This document shows, in pieces, positions 18,687-26,084 of a DNA stretch of 64,000 nt. How positions within the stretch are numbered: the stretch's first letter is position 1; each line of letters opens with the position of its first letter. The notes beneath the pieces are model-generated. The model ran no database searches, had not been told where the DNA came from, and saw only the letters and a list, made by a program, of their open reading frames with translations. Position numbers and translations under genes: made by a program. Origin of the DNA: Oscillibacter valericigenes (GTDB lineage Bacteria; Bacillota; Clostridia; Oscillospirales; Oscillospiraceae); the NCBI RefSeq assembly GCF_021531915.1, contig NZ_JAFBIV010000001.1, positions 186,001 through 250,000 of the forward strand, read 5' to 3'.

Positions 18687-19807
18687 CAGGCGGCCAGGTC
18701 TTTGACCTGGAACAGGGTTTTGTCTCCCGGGATGTCTGCACCGACGGCACCCTGCTCACCGCCGCCAGCGGCGATGAACAGGTCCTGGATGCGTCCGGCT
18801 GCTATGTGATCCCCGGCCTGGTGGATGTGCATTTCCACGGCTGCGTGGGGGAGGATTTCAGCGACGCCACCCCGGAGGGTCTGCAGCGCATCGCGGACTT
18901 TGAACTGAGCCAGGGCGTCACCTACATCTGCCCCGCCGGTATGACCCTGCCGGAGGACCAGTTGACGGCCATCTGCGAAAATGTTGCTGCCCACCGTGCG
19001 AAGAACGCCGGCGGCGCGGAGGTGGTGGGCGCCCACCTGGAGGGGCCCTTCCTCTCCACTGCCAAAAAGGGCGCCCAGAACGGCGATTTCCTCCACGATC
19101 CTGACGTCCCCATGCTGGAGCGCCTGCAGAAGGCGGCCAAAGGCTGCGTGAAGCTGGTGACGGTGGCCCCCGAGCAGCCCGGCGCCATGGACTTTATCCG
19201 GGCCGCCACGGACATGGGCATCACGGTGTCCGTGGGTCACACCGTGGCGGATTACGACACCGCCAAGGCGGCCTTTGAGGCCGGCGCCACCCACGCCACC
19301 CACCTCTATAACGGTATGCCGCCCATCCATCACCGGGCACCCGGCGTCATCGGCGCCGCCTTTGATACCCCCGGCGTCCAGGCGGAGCTGATCTGCGACG
19401 GCGTCCACATCCACGGTGCCATGATCCGTCTGACCTTCCAGCTGTTCGGCAAGGAGCGGGTCATCCTGATCTCCGACTCCCTGCGGGCCACGGGTATGCC
19501 CGACGGCCAGTATCCCTTCGGCGGCCAGGAGATCGAGGTCCACGGCAACCGGGCCACCATCGTGGGCCATCCCGAGACGCTGGCGGGCTCCGTTACCAGC
19601 CTGATGGGCTGCCTGCGGCAGGCGGTGAAGTTCGGCATCCCCCTGGCGGACGCGGTGCGGGCCTGCACCTACAACCCCGCCCAGTCCATCGGCATTGATG
19701 ACCGGGCAGGCACCCTGGACACCGGCAAGGAGGCCAGCTTCGTCCTGCTGAACAAGGAGGACCTGTCCCTCCGGGCCATCGTGTTCAAGGGCCGGGTCGT
19801 GGCATAA
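18677..19807 (+). CDS. nagA: N-acetylglucosamine-6-phosphate deacetylase
   Basis: It removes acetate from GlcNAc-6-phosphate and feeds NagB. The metal-dependent amidohydrolase motifs are present: DVHFHGC near residue 55, GAHLEGPFLS, VGHTVADYD, THLYNGMPPIHHR and LISDSLRATG (catalytic Asp). At 376 residues it has the usual size. The start overlaps the nagB end by 10 bp and is the last gene of the maturase-ROK-nagB-nagA operon. A terminator hairpin follows. Confidence 0.95.
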   Translation: MRVTGGQVFDLEQGFVSRDVCTDGTLLTAASGDEQVLDASGCYVIPGLVDVHFHGCVGEDFSDATPEGLQRIADFELSQGVTYICPAGMTLPEDQLTAICENVAAHRAKNAGGAEVVGAHLEGPFLSTAKKGAQNGDFLHDPDVPMLERLQKAAKGCVKLVTVAPEQPGAMDFIRAATDMGITVSVGHTVADYDTAKAAFEAGATHATHLYNGMPPIHHRAPGVIGAAFDTPGVQAELICDGVHIHGAMIRLTFQLFGKERVILISDSLRATGMPDGQYPFGGQEIEVHGNRATIVGHPETLAGSVTSLMGCLRQAVKFGIPLADAVRACTYNPAQSIGIDDRAGTLDTGKEASFVLLNKEDLSLRAIVFKGRVVA

Positions 19808-19826
19808 GCGAATATACAGATACCAA

Positions 19827-19859
19827 AACACGGACATGGCGCGTTGCCATGTCCGTGTT
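19827..19859 (+). terminator. Terminator after nagA
   Basis: Stem AACACGGACATGG / CCATGTCCGTGTT with a 7 nt loop, 19 bp after the stop. The T run is short. Confidence 0.75.
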
Positions 19860-19908
19860 GCACGTTTCTGTGCAATTTCTTCAAAATCCTGCAAGATTTT
19901 ACGGATAT

Positions 19909-19986
19909 AGATATAGACATAGAAACAGGTATAGGAATAGGGACAGATACAGGAACAGACACAGACACAGCTATATAGACAGGAAT
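19909..19986 (+). repeat. Degenerate hexanucleotide repeat tract 1 (AGRNAY), 13 units
   Basis: Thirteen consecutive hexamers in exact phase, such as AGATAT, AGACAT, AGAAAC, AGGTAT, AGGAAT, AGGGAC, AGATAC and AGACAC (one imperfect unit, ATAGAC). Units differ at the variable positions but keep AG at positions 1-2 and A at 5. Read as codons on the plus strand it gives alternating Arg-X dipeptides. A GTG-initiated frame (19870-20004, 44 codons) spans it but has no RBS. Confidence 0.75.
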
Positions 19987-20025
19987 AAAAAAGAAAATAA
20001 ATAGATATTCTTTTCAAAAAGAAAC

Positions 20026-20091
20026 AGATATAGAAAGAGCCAAAGGAAAAGCCACAGCCACAGAGACAGCCAGAGTCAAAGAGAAAGCCGC
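20026..20091 (+). repeat. Degenerate hexanucleotide repeat tract 2 (AGNNAN), 11 units
   Basis: Eleven hexamers in exact phase: AGATAT, AGAAAG, AGCCAA, AGGAAA, AGCCAC twice, AGAGAC, AGCCAG, AGTCAA, AGAGAA, AGCCGC. The rule is the same as in tract 1 but the composition is different. It lies in the nagA-rpsI intergenic region; between it and the rpsI terminator (20092-20181) I see only GC-rich sequence with no clear feature. Confidence 0.72.
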
Positions 20092-20181
20092 TTCCGGCCG
20101 GGGGAAGGCAGCAGTATTCTCCGCGGCGGTTTCGCTTTCGCCTGACGGCAGGATGGAAGCAGCCCGCATCAGCTATGAAAA

Positions 20182-20211
20182 AAGAACGCCGCCCGGATGG
20201 GCGGCGTTCTT
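20182..20211 (-). terminator. Terminator of rplM-rpsI
   Basis: Stem AAGAACGCCGCCC / GGGCGGCGTTCTT with a 4 nt loop; six T follow on the minus strand, just past rpsI. Confidence 0.92.
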
Positions 20212-20229
20212 GATGGTGCAGAGATAAAA

Positions 20230-20634
20230 TCAGCGCTTGGAGAACTGGGGAGCACGACGGGCGGCTTTCAGGCCGTACTTCTTGCGCTCCTTCATACGAG
20301 GATCGCGGGTCAGGAAACCGGCCTTCTTCAGGATGGGACGGTTGTCCTCGCTGGCCAGCAGCAGGGCGCGGGCGATGCCGTGGCGCAGGGCGCCGGCCTG
20401 GCCGGAGACGCCGCCGCCGGTGACGGTGGCAACGATGTCCATCTTGCCGGTGTTGCCGGTGGCATCCAGGGGCTGACGGACCACCATCTTCAGGGTGTCC
20501 AGACCGAAGTAATCGTCGATGTCACGGCCGTTGATGGTGATGGAGCCGGTGCCGTTGGGGAACAGATGGACGCGGGCCACGGAGGACTTCCGGCGGCCGG
20601 TGCCATACAGATAAGGCTTCTTAGACTGATACAT
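20230..20634 (-). CDS. rpsI: 30S ribosomal protein S9
   Basis: Small-subunit ribosomal protein whose C-terminal tail contacts tRNA. The family core is clear: [40 protein letters not shown], and the basic C-terminus ending in APQFSKR. The 134 residues are standard. AAGGAGGAG precedes the ATG. It follows rplM by 14 bp, the universal L13-S9 operon. Confidence 0.98.
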   Translation of the reverse strand: MYQSKKPYLYGTGRRKSSVARVHLFPNGTGSITINGRDIDDYFGLDTLKMVVRQPLDATGNTGKMDIVATVTGGGVSGQAGALRHGIARALLLASEDNRPILKKAGFLTRDPRMKERKKYGLKAARRAPQFSKR

Positions 20635-20648
20635 GCTCTTACTCCTCC

Positions 20649-21074
20649 TTACTCCAGAACGACGGGCTTCTGAGCCTGCTGCTCATAGTTGGCATCGGCA
20701 TAGATGTGCAGGCGCTTCAGAGAATCCTTGGTGATGACGTTGTTGGGCATCATACCCTTGACGGCGACCTTCATGGCCAGCTCGGGCTTCTCCTGCATCA
20801 GGATGCGGTAGGGAGTCTCCTTCAGACCGCCGACCCAGCCGGAGTGATGGCGATAGAACTTCTGGTCGCCCTTCTTGCCGGTCAGGACAGCCTTGGCGGC
20901 ATTGATGATGATGACGTTGTCGCCGCAGTCGGCGTGGGGAGTGTAGGTGACTTTGCCCTTGCCGCGCAGCAGGTCAGCAGCCCGGACAGCGGTCTTGCCC
21001 AGGGGCTTACCGGCAGCGTCCAGGATGTACCACTTGCGCTCAATGTTGGCCTTGTTTGCCATAAAAGTGGACAT
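20649..21074 (-). CDS. rplM: 50S ribosomal protein L13
   Basis: Early-assembly large-subunit protein. The ATG at 21074 is chosen because GGAGGAAA precedes it; the frame continues 10 codons upstream without an RBS. Motifs are [37 protein letters not shown], and VKGMMPNN. The 141 residues match the family. A short leader with a small GC-rich hairpin (near 21121-21143) separates it from the promoter. Confidence 0.97.
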   Translation of the reverse strand: MSTFMANKANIERKWYILDAAGKPLGKTAVRAADLLRGKGKVTYTPHADCGDNVIIINAAKAVLTGKKGDQKFYRHHSGWVGGLKETPYRILMQEKPELAMKVAVKGMMPNNVITKDSLKRLHIYADANYEQQAQKPVVLE

Positions 21075-21150
21075 GGTGTTTCCTCCGTTACATATATTTT
21101 GCATTTGCTTTACAAATCAAGAGCTCCGGGTTAAAATCGGAGCAAGACTA

Positions 21151-21179
21151 TTTATACCACGGCGGACAAACCCTGTCAA
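21151..21179 (-). promoter_or_regulatory. Promoter of rplM-rpsI
   Basis: Minus-strand TTGACA (21174-21179), a 17 bp spacer and TATAAA (21151-21156), about 75 bp upstream of rplM. Confidence 0.82.
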
Positions 21180-21293
21180 CATGATTTTTATTTAGCACGG
21201 AAAAAGCTCTTGTTTTCTTTGAATATCTCTTGTTATCTCGCAAATTCTCGCATTCATTTTTGAGATTTGCGCGGATTGCTCGGAACGGGGCAG

Positions 21294-21320
21294 AAAAAAC
21301 GGAGGGAATCCCTCCCTCCG
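21294..21320 (-). terminator. Terminator of the DUF2508-bofA operon
   Basis: On the minus strand the stem CGGAGGG / CCCTCCG (loop AGGGATT) is followed by TTTTTT, 11 bp past bofA. Confidence 0.82.
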
Positions 21321-21331
21321 CGCTTATGTAA

Positions 21332-21595
21332 TTACAGCACCCACTGCACCAACAGCAGCAGCACGAAGCCCGGCAGGCCCAGGATGCCGATGACCAGGGC
21401 GTTCAGCAGGTTCAGCCCCAGGGCGATGCCGGTCCAGGCAGCTGTCAGGTTCACTACCCACAGGGCCAGAAACCCCAGCAGGGTGTTCAGCAGCAGCTTC
21501 AATGCCACCCGCAGGGGCGTGCGGAACACCCGGATCAGGGCGATGATGAAAAAGCCCACCAGCAGGGCCGCGATGATCTTCTGATTCAGGTCCAT
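21332..21595 (-). CDS. bofA: BofA-family pro-sigma-K processing regulator
   Basis: An 87-residue integral membrane protein with about three hydrophobic segments. BofA homologues inhibit the SpoIVFB protease that activates sigma-K in the mother cell. The C-terminal NALVIGILGLPGFVLLLLVQ carries the conserved G-x-P-G-x2-L/V pattern of the family. The gene overlaps the preceding DUF2508 gene by 10 bp; the same pairing (yaaL-bofA) occurs in Bacillus, which supports the call. Confidence 0.85.
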   Translation of the reverse strand: MDLNQKIIAALLVGFFIIALIRVFRTPLRVALKLLLNTLLGFLALWVVNLTAAWTGIALGLNLLNALVIGILGLPGFVLLLLVQWVL

Positions 21596-21852
21596 ACGGT
21601 ATTGCCCTCACTTTCACAGGGGCCGCTCTGCCCATCTTCCGGGCAGCGGGCCTTGATGGCGCGGAGCAGATAGTTGCACCGGGCCTTGTCGGCGCTGATC
21701 TGATAGACGCAGGACTCCACCAGCTCCGGGTCCACCGCCTGGTTGAACCGGCGGTAGGCCAGGGCCAGCTGGTCCTGAGCCTCCTGTAATTCGGCCCGCA
21801 GAGCCAGCAGCTCCGGGTCGGGGCGGCGTTTTTTGGAAAAAGAAGCACTCAT
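21586..21852 (-). CDS. DUF2508 family protein (YaaL-like)
   Basis: An 88-residue, mostly helical soluble protein with the family pattern LQEAQDQLALAYRRFNQAVD followed by YQISADKARCNYLLRAIK. Its biochemical role is unknown. It directly precedes and overlaps bofA, as in other spore formers, so a sporulation-linked context is likely. RBS GGAGGG lies upstream of the ATG. Confidence 0.8.
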   Translation of the reverse strand: MSASFSKKRRPDPELLALRAELQEAQDQLALAYRRFNQAVDPELVESCVYQISADKARCNYLLRAIKARCPEDGQSGPCESEGNTVWT

Positions 21853-21932
21853 GGCAATGTCCCTCCTACCTTACAGGTGTATGGAGAGTTTGGACAAATA
21901 TGCCAGATTTCATACGGCAGGGAGGGGATCTC

Positions 21933-22397
21933 ATGCAGACGGAGCAGGAACGGTATATGATGGAGGCCCTGGCGCTGGCCCGGGAGGCCGCCGCCGCGGG
22001 AGAGGTCCCCGTGGGCTGCGTCATCGTCCGGGAGGGACAGGTGGTGGGCCGGGGCCGCAACCGCCGGGAGGAAAAGCAGTCCACCGCCTCCCACGCGGAG
22101 ATGGAGGCCATTGCCCGGGCCAACGAGAACCTTGGCACCTGGCGGCTGGACGACTGCGAGTTATATGTGACCCTGGAGCCCTGCCCCATGTGCGCCGGGG
22201 CCATCCTCAACGCCCGCATCCGCCGGGTGTGGTACGGCGCCCGGGATGAAGCCATGGGGGCCTGCGGCGGGGTGACGAACCTGTTTATGGAGGCATTTCC
22301 CAACCGGCCCGCCCTGGTGGGGGGCATCCTGGCAGACGAGTGCCGGACAGTGCTGGCGGATTTTTTTGCCGAACTCCGGCGGGACAGGGAACGTTGA
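21933..22397 (+). CDS. tadA: tRNA-specific adenosine deaminase
   Basis: It deaminates A34 to inosine in the anticodon of tRNA-Arg(ACG). The zinc-deaminase motifs HAE (in SHAEMEAI) and PCPMCAGA are intact, and NARIRRVWYGARD follows, as in TadA. I place the start at 21933 (MQTEQERYMM) because GGGAGGGG lies 6 bp upstream; the frame extends back to 21900 without one. The 154 residues are typical. It is divergent from the DUF2508 gene. Confidence 0.94.
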   Translation: MQTEQERYMMEALALAREAAAAGEVPVGCVIVREGQVVGRGRNRREEKQSTASHAEMEAIARANENLGTWRLDDCELYVTLEPCPMCAGAILNARIRRVWYGARDEAMGACGGVTNLFMEAFPNRPALVGGILADECRTVLADFFAELRRDRER

Positions 22398-22518
22398 CAT
22401 AAAAAATTTCTGGGATTTAAAACTTTTGTAACAATTGAGACTGTTTTGGTTAACAACTCTCCTGTATTGTAAGAATTGCAAGAGACAAAACTTCTTTTCA
22501 TCCAATCTTCCAAAAAAT

Positions 22519-22554
22519 AGCCAAAGGGCCAACCGAGAGGTTGGCCCTTTGGCT
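22519..22554 (-). terminator. Strong hairpin terminator between tadA and the minus-strand membrane gene
   Basis: A perfect 16 bp stem AGCCAAAGGGCCAACC / GGTTGGCCCTTTGGCT with a GAGA loop. On the minus strand it is followed by a T-rich tail (ATTTTTTGG). It probably ends minus-strand transcripts from 22722-23606 and may also serve tadA. Confidence 0.88.
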
Positions 22555-22721
22555 GTTCTTTTGGAAGTCTTTCCTGTTTCGTTGTCTGTTGTTCGGGACT
22601 CGCAGGGCGCGATGCCCCCGGCACGCTGTCTCGCCAGCCTTCGGTGTCTGCGGCGTGCCCAGTGGTCACGCTCTACATGCATTTCTTGCGGTGTCGGACC
22701 CTGTGGAAAAACAGGTGGTTT
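22555..22721 (-). other. Structured 3' region, possible non-coding RNA or long 3' UTR
   Basis: There is no plausible gene between the membrane-protein stop and the terminator. Read on the minus strand it holds several complementary segments: CCTGT/ACAGG near 22707, and GGCACGC/GCGTGCC enclosing a smaller stem (about 22618-22660). It resembles no tRNA, SRP RNA, tmRNA or RNase P motif I know. The remaining AT-rich stretch 22398-22518 has no feature apart from weak promoter-like A/T blocks. Confidence 0.35.
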
Positions 22722-23606
22722 TCAGGCATCCCCTGTGCTATCATGGACCTCGCAGTCCCCGGGGACATGGGCCAGCCGCAGCAGCAGAAAGCCCAGCAGG
22801 GCCGCCGCACCGCCGGCGTACAGCAGCAGGGAGGAGAGGTGGGGACCGCCGTCTGCCAAAGCGGCGATACACAGGACCACGGCCGCGCAGGCGTACAGGG
22901 CGAACCGCCGGGTCCGTCCGGACTGGAAAGCGAAGGAGGACAGCCGGTAGAAGCCCAGGGTCAGGAACACCAGGGCCAGCAGCTCGACATAATATGCCTC
23001 CAGGGCGGGGTCGATGGAGTCCAGGCGGTAGGTCAGCACCAGCCGCACCACCAGAGCCACCGGGGGAACCAGCAGGAGGGTGCCCTGAAAACTGCTCTCA
23101 GACTCCCGGGTCCCTCTGCGGCAGGCGGCGGCTGCCAGAAACACCGCCGCGCCGGATACCAGACCCAGCAGGCCCAGCAGCAGCTGAGCCTTGGGCGCGA
23201 AACCGGAGACGGATTCCATGGCCACGGCGCCGTAGGGATCGGCGGCGGCCTGAAGCCGCGCCAGCAGATTGACGCCCCCCAGGCCCTCGGCCAGGTCTGC
23301 CAGGCCGGACAGCAGCATCAGCAGGGCGCCGGCCACCGGAAGGAACACCTGCCCAGAATTTCCTGCGGCGAATTCCGCCGGGAAAGCGGGACCGGGGTCG
23401 GTCTCCCCGGGCAGGCGGCGGACTAGCAGCAGGAACGCAAGGGCCAGCACCGCCAGCAGGGCAATCAGCGCCAGACCGGGCACATTGCCGGAGACCGGCA
23501 GGCCGGTGGCGGCCTCAAAGCCGGTGCGGTTCTGCAGCAGCCGCAGCACGAAAGCTGCCATGCCCCCCACCAGGGCCAGCAGGGGGAGAAACGATTGCTT
23601 TTTCAT
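22722..23606 (-). CDS. Polytopic membrane protein of unknown function
   Basis: A 294-residue protein with roughly seven or eight hydrophobic segments (for example LALIALLAVLALAFLLLV, AQLLLGLLGLVSGAAVFLAA, LYACAAVVLCIAALA) and a short hydrophilic C-terminus. I see no catalytic motif, transporter signature or signal beyond the first membrane helix. An AGGAT-type RBS precedes the ATG. It is divergent from spoIID, but no functional link is evident. Confidence 0.7.
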   Translation of the reverse strand: MKKQSFLPLLALVGGMAAFVLRLLQNRTGFEAATGLPVSGNVPGLALIALLAVLALAFLLLVRRLPGETDPGPAFPAEFAAGNSGQVFLPVAGALLMLLSGLADLAEGLGGVNLLARLQAAADPYGAVAMESVSGFAPKAQLLLGLLGLVSGAAVFLAAAACRRGTRESESSFQGTLLLVPPVALVVRLVLTYRLDSIDPALEAYYVELLALVFLTLGFYRLSSFAFQSGRTRRFALYACAAVVLCIAALADGGPHLSSLLLYAGGAAALLGFLLLRLAHVPGDCEVHDSTGDA

Positions 23607-23754
23607 TTGAATAGCATCCTTTCGGACTGAAATCTTGAAAATCCGGATTCACTATATCACGTTTGCGGTGGTTTGTCCATGCCGCGTCTCATGTTCTCAC
23701 GGCGGGGCGCATAGGATGGAGGGACAGGCTGCGGAACGAAAGCGAGGAAATTCT

Positions 23755-24774
23755 ATGAAGCGAAATCATCCGGTCCGGCAGAGCATGGCCGTCTCAGGCC
23801 TGCTGCTGGCGGCGTTGTTTTTACTGCCCCTGGCGGTGATCGTCCCCTTCCGGGCGGAGCTGTTTGACCGGGAGCCCCCGGTGGACGAGACGGAGGGCGC
23901 GCCCTTCGTCAGCGGAGAACTGGACGCCCGGACCACATTGAAGGTCCTGGACGGGGACACCGTGGTGGAGATGGACCTGGGGACGTACCTGGTGGGCGTG
24001 GTGCGGGCGGAGATGCCCGCCTCTTTCCATCAGGAGGCCCTGAAAGCCCAGGCGGTGGCCGCCCGGACCTACACCCTCCATAAAATCCAGAGCGGCGGGA
24101 ACCACGGGGAGCAGGCGGACATCTGCACGGACTCCACCTGCTGCCAGGCGTATATCAGCGAGGAACGGGCCCGGGCCAACTGGGGCGGTGACGCCGACGA
24201 TTATGAGGCCAAGGTGGAGACCGCGGTCAAGGAGACCGACGGACAGGCCATCCTGTACGGCGGCGTACCCATCCTGGCGGTGTTCCACTCCTCATCGGCG
24301 GGCCTGACCCGGGCTGCCGGAGAGGTCTGGCTGAACGACCTGCCCTACCTGCAGGCGGTGGAGTCTCCGGAGGAGACGGACCGCATCCCCAACTATTATA
24401 GCCGCGTGGAATTCACGGCGGCGGAGTGTAAAGAGAAGCTCCTTGCCGCCTTCCCGGAGGCGGACCTGTCCGGCCCCATCAGCGGCTGGCTGCAAAACGC
24501 CGTCACCGACAGTGCCGGCAGTGTGGAGACGGTGGAGGTGGGGGGCGTCACCGTAAAGGGCGCCCGGGTGCGGTCGGCCCTGGGCCTCCGGTCCGCCTGC
24601 TTTGACTGGGAGGCGCGGGACGGCAAGCTGGTGTTCTATGTCACCGGCTACGGCCACGGCGTGGGGATGAGCCAGTACGGCGCCGACAAAATGGCCGCCG
24701 ACGGCGCGGACTACCGGGAGATCCTGACCCACTACTACACCGGCGTCACCGTGGACAGCTATCTCCCCGGCTGA
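23755..24774 (+). CDS. spoIID: Stage II sporulation protein D (SpoIID/LytB family)
   Basis: SpoIID is a membrane-anchored peptidoglycan transglycosylase that drives septal thinning and engulfment. The ATG at 23755 gives a basic N-terminus (MKRNHPVRQ) and one membrane anchor (residues 11-33). Family signatures follow: YLVGVVRAEMPASFHQEALK with QAVAARTYTLHK, and the C-terminal GYGHGVGMSQYGA. The 339 residues match SpoIID. The chosen start has GAGG upstream; an earlier in-frame ATG at 23635 lacks an RBS. Confidence 0.92.
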   Translation: MKRNHPVRQSMAVSGLLLAALFLLPLAVIVPFRAELFDREPPVDETEGAPFVSGELDARTTLKVLDGDTVVEMDLGTYLVGVVRAEMPASFHQEALKAQAVAARTYTLHKIQSGGNHGEQADICTDSTCCQAYISEERARANWGGDADDYEAKVETAVKETDGQAILYGGVPILAVFHSSSAGLTRAAGEVWLNDLPYLQAVESPEETDRIPNYYSRVEFTAAECKEKLLAAFPEADLSGPISGWLQNAVTDSAGSVETVEVGGVTVKGARVRSALGLRSACFDWEARDGKLVFYVTGYGHGVGMSQYGADKMAADGADYREILTHYYTGVTVDSYLPG

Positions 24775-24777
24775 CGC

Positions 24778-24807
24778 TTTACAACCGCCGCGTCCCTGTG
24801 ATAAAAT
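24778..24807 (+). promoter_or_regulatory. Promoter of the deacetylase-like gene
   Basis: TTTACA (24778-24783), an 18 bp spacer and TAAAAT (24802-24807), directly after spoIID and 35 bp before the next ATG. Confidence 0.6.
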
Positions 24808-24841
24808 AAAGTGTTCAGAAACAAGGAAGGGAGGCTCCGCC

Positions 24842-26005
24842 ATGAAAAAGAAGCTCACCGCGCTGCTGTGCTGTGCGCTGCTGGTGTTCCAGCTGGCGGC
24901 GCCGCCCAGGGCCCAGGCGGCCGGTTACGTGTATTTTGTGGCGGCGGGCGAAAACGTGCTGCCCCTGTCCGACGCCACCATGCCCTTCTGGCACGGGGGC
25001 TACCTGTACATCGCCAGCTCCATCTTCACCGGCATCGCCCGGGATGCGCTGGACATCGGCCGCAGCCGCAATGACAAGGACAAGCTGGTGGTGCTGTACA
25101 GCGGCAGCCGGGCCAAGTCCCTGTGGTTTGAGTGGGAGAAGACCTACGCCCACGATGTGGACGGCAATGTGTACCACCCCGGGGCGATCTACCGCAACGG
25201 CGAGGTCTATGTGCCCGTGTCTCTGGTGGCCCGCTTCTTTGATCTGCAGTACAGCGTCAACAAGGTCAACAGCCGGGTGAACGGGGAGCTGATCCAGGGC
25301 GACCTGGCCTGGATCCGGCGGCCGGGCAACATTTTGACGGACAAGTATTTCATGGACGCGGCATCCTCCGTCATCACCAACCGCTATGAGGCCTATCTGA
25401 AAGACAAGGAGAAGGAGCAGCAGGGCGCCTCCACGCCCGGATCATCCCAGACCCCCGCCGGCGTGGACATCGAGGGCAAGCGCATTTACCTCTGCATGAC
25501 GGCGGGGGCGAATACATCTGCCCTGCTGGATACCCTGGACCGCTACGGCGCCCAGGCGGCCTTTTTCTGCACGCCGGAATTTCTGGAGCAGCAGGGGGAC
25601 CTGCTGCGGCGCATGACGGCCACGGGCCAGACCATCGCCATCCTGGCGGACGCCGGGGACGAGACCCGGACCGTGGAGGAGCAGCTGGAGGCGGGGAACC
25701 GGGCTCTGGAGCGGGCCACCTGCGGCAGGACCCGGCTGGTCCGGGTGGAGAACGGCGACGAGCAGACCTTCCAGCGGCTGGGGGAGGCGGGCTACCGCTG
25801 CCTGGAGCCGGACCTGGACCGCTCCGGGTATGACCTGCGCAGCGCCTCCAACGCTGACAGCCTGCTGCGGCGGGTGCTGTCCTATCGTGGGGACGATGTG
25901 ACCGTATGGGCGGCGGACCGGGCGGACGCCCTGGGCCTGCGGTACTTCCTGGCGGACACGGAGAGCGGCGACGGCCGGTGCCTGGCCTGGACGGAAACCA
26001 CTTAA
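24842..26005 (+). CDS. Secreted copper-amine-oxidase-N-like plus degenerate polysaccharide-deacetylase-like protein
   Basis: A 387-residue protein with a Sec signal (MKKKLTALLCCALLVFQLAA, cleavage near AQAA). Residues about 28-140 resemble the copper amine oxidase N-terminal (stalk) domain found in clostridial wall proteins. After a Q/S/T linker, residues about 210-387 have the NodB deacetylase layout: KRIYLCMTAGANTSALLDTL, then RYGAQAAFFCTPEFL, then a GQTIAIL turn. The catalytic TFDDGP, HxxxH and RPPYG motifs are absent (CMTAGA, GQTIAIL and RVENGD stand in their places), so it should lack deacetylase activity. It lies between spoIID and a two-component system. Confidence 0.7.
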   Translation: MKKKLTALLCCALLVFQLAAPPRAQAAGYVYFVAAGENVLPLSDATMPFWHGGYLYIASSIFTGIARDALDIGRSRNDKDKLVVLYSGSRAKSLWFEWEKTYAHDVDGNVYHPGAIYRNGEVYVPVSLVARFFDLQYSVNKVNSRVNGELIQGDLAWIRRPGNILTDKYFMDAASSVITNRYEAYLKDKEKEQQGASTPGSSQTPAGVDIEGKRIYLCMTAGANTSALLDTLDRYGAQAAFFCTPEFLEQQGDLLRRMTATGQTIAILADAGDETRTVEEQLEAGNRALERATCGRTRLVRVENGDEQTFQRLGEAGYRCLEPDLDRSGYDLRSASNADSLLRRVLSYRGDDVTVWAADRADALGLRYFLADTESGDGRCLAWTETT

Positions 26006-26043
26006 TCTTTACAGAATATTCAACACCCGGGAAAATACCGGGG

Positions 26044-26049
26044 TATAAT
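26044..26049 (+). promoter_or_regulatory. -10 box upstream of the response-regulator operon
   Basis: A perfect TATAAT 36 bp before the ATG. No good -35 is at 17 bp; TTTACA at 26008-26013 is too far (30 bp), which hints at activator-dependent or alternative recognition. Confidence 0.5.
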
Positions 26050-26084
26050 GGAATCAGAAATCTGTGAAACTGGGAGGGAGCGTC

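Noticed and set aside
19870-20004. 44-codon reading frame through hexamer tract 1
   Set aside because: GTG start without RBS and low-complexity product; the frame is open because the repeat rule avoids stops in that phase. It is kept only as a repeat.
22400-22735. SRP RNA gene after tadA, a frequent Firmicute arrangement
   Set aside because: I looked for the conserved domain IV (GGAAGNAGCA-type loop) on both strands and found none.
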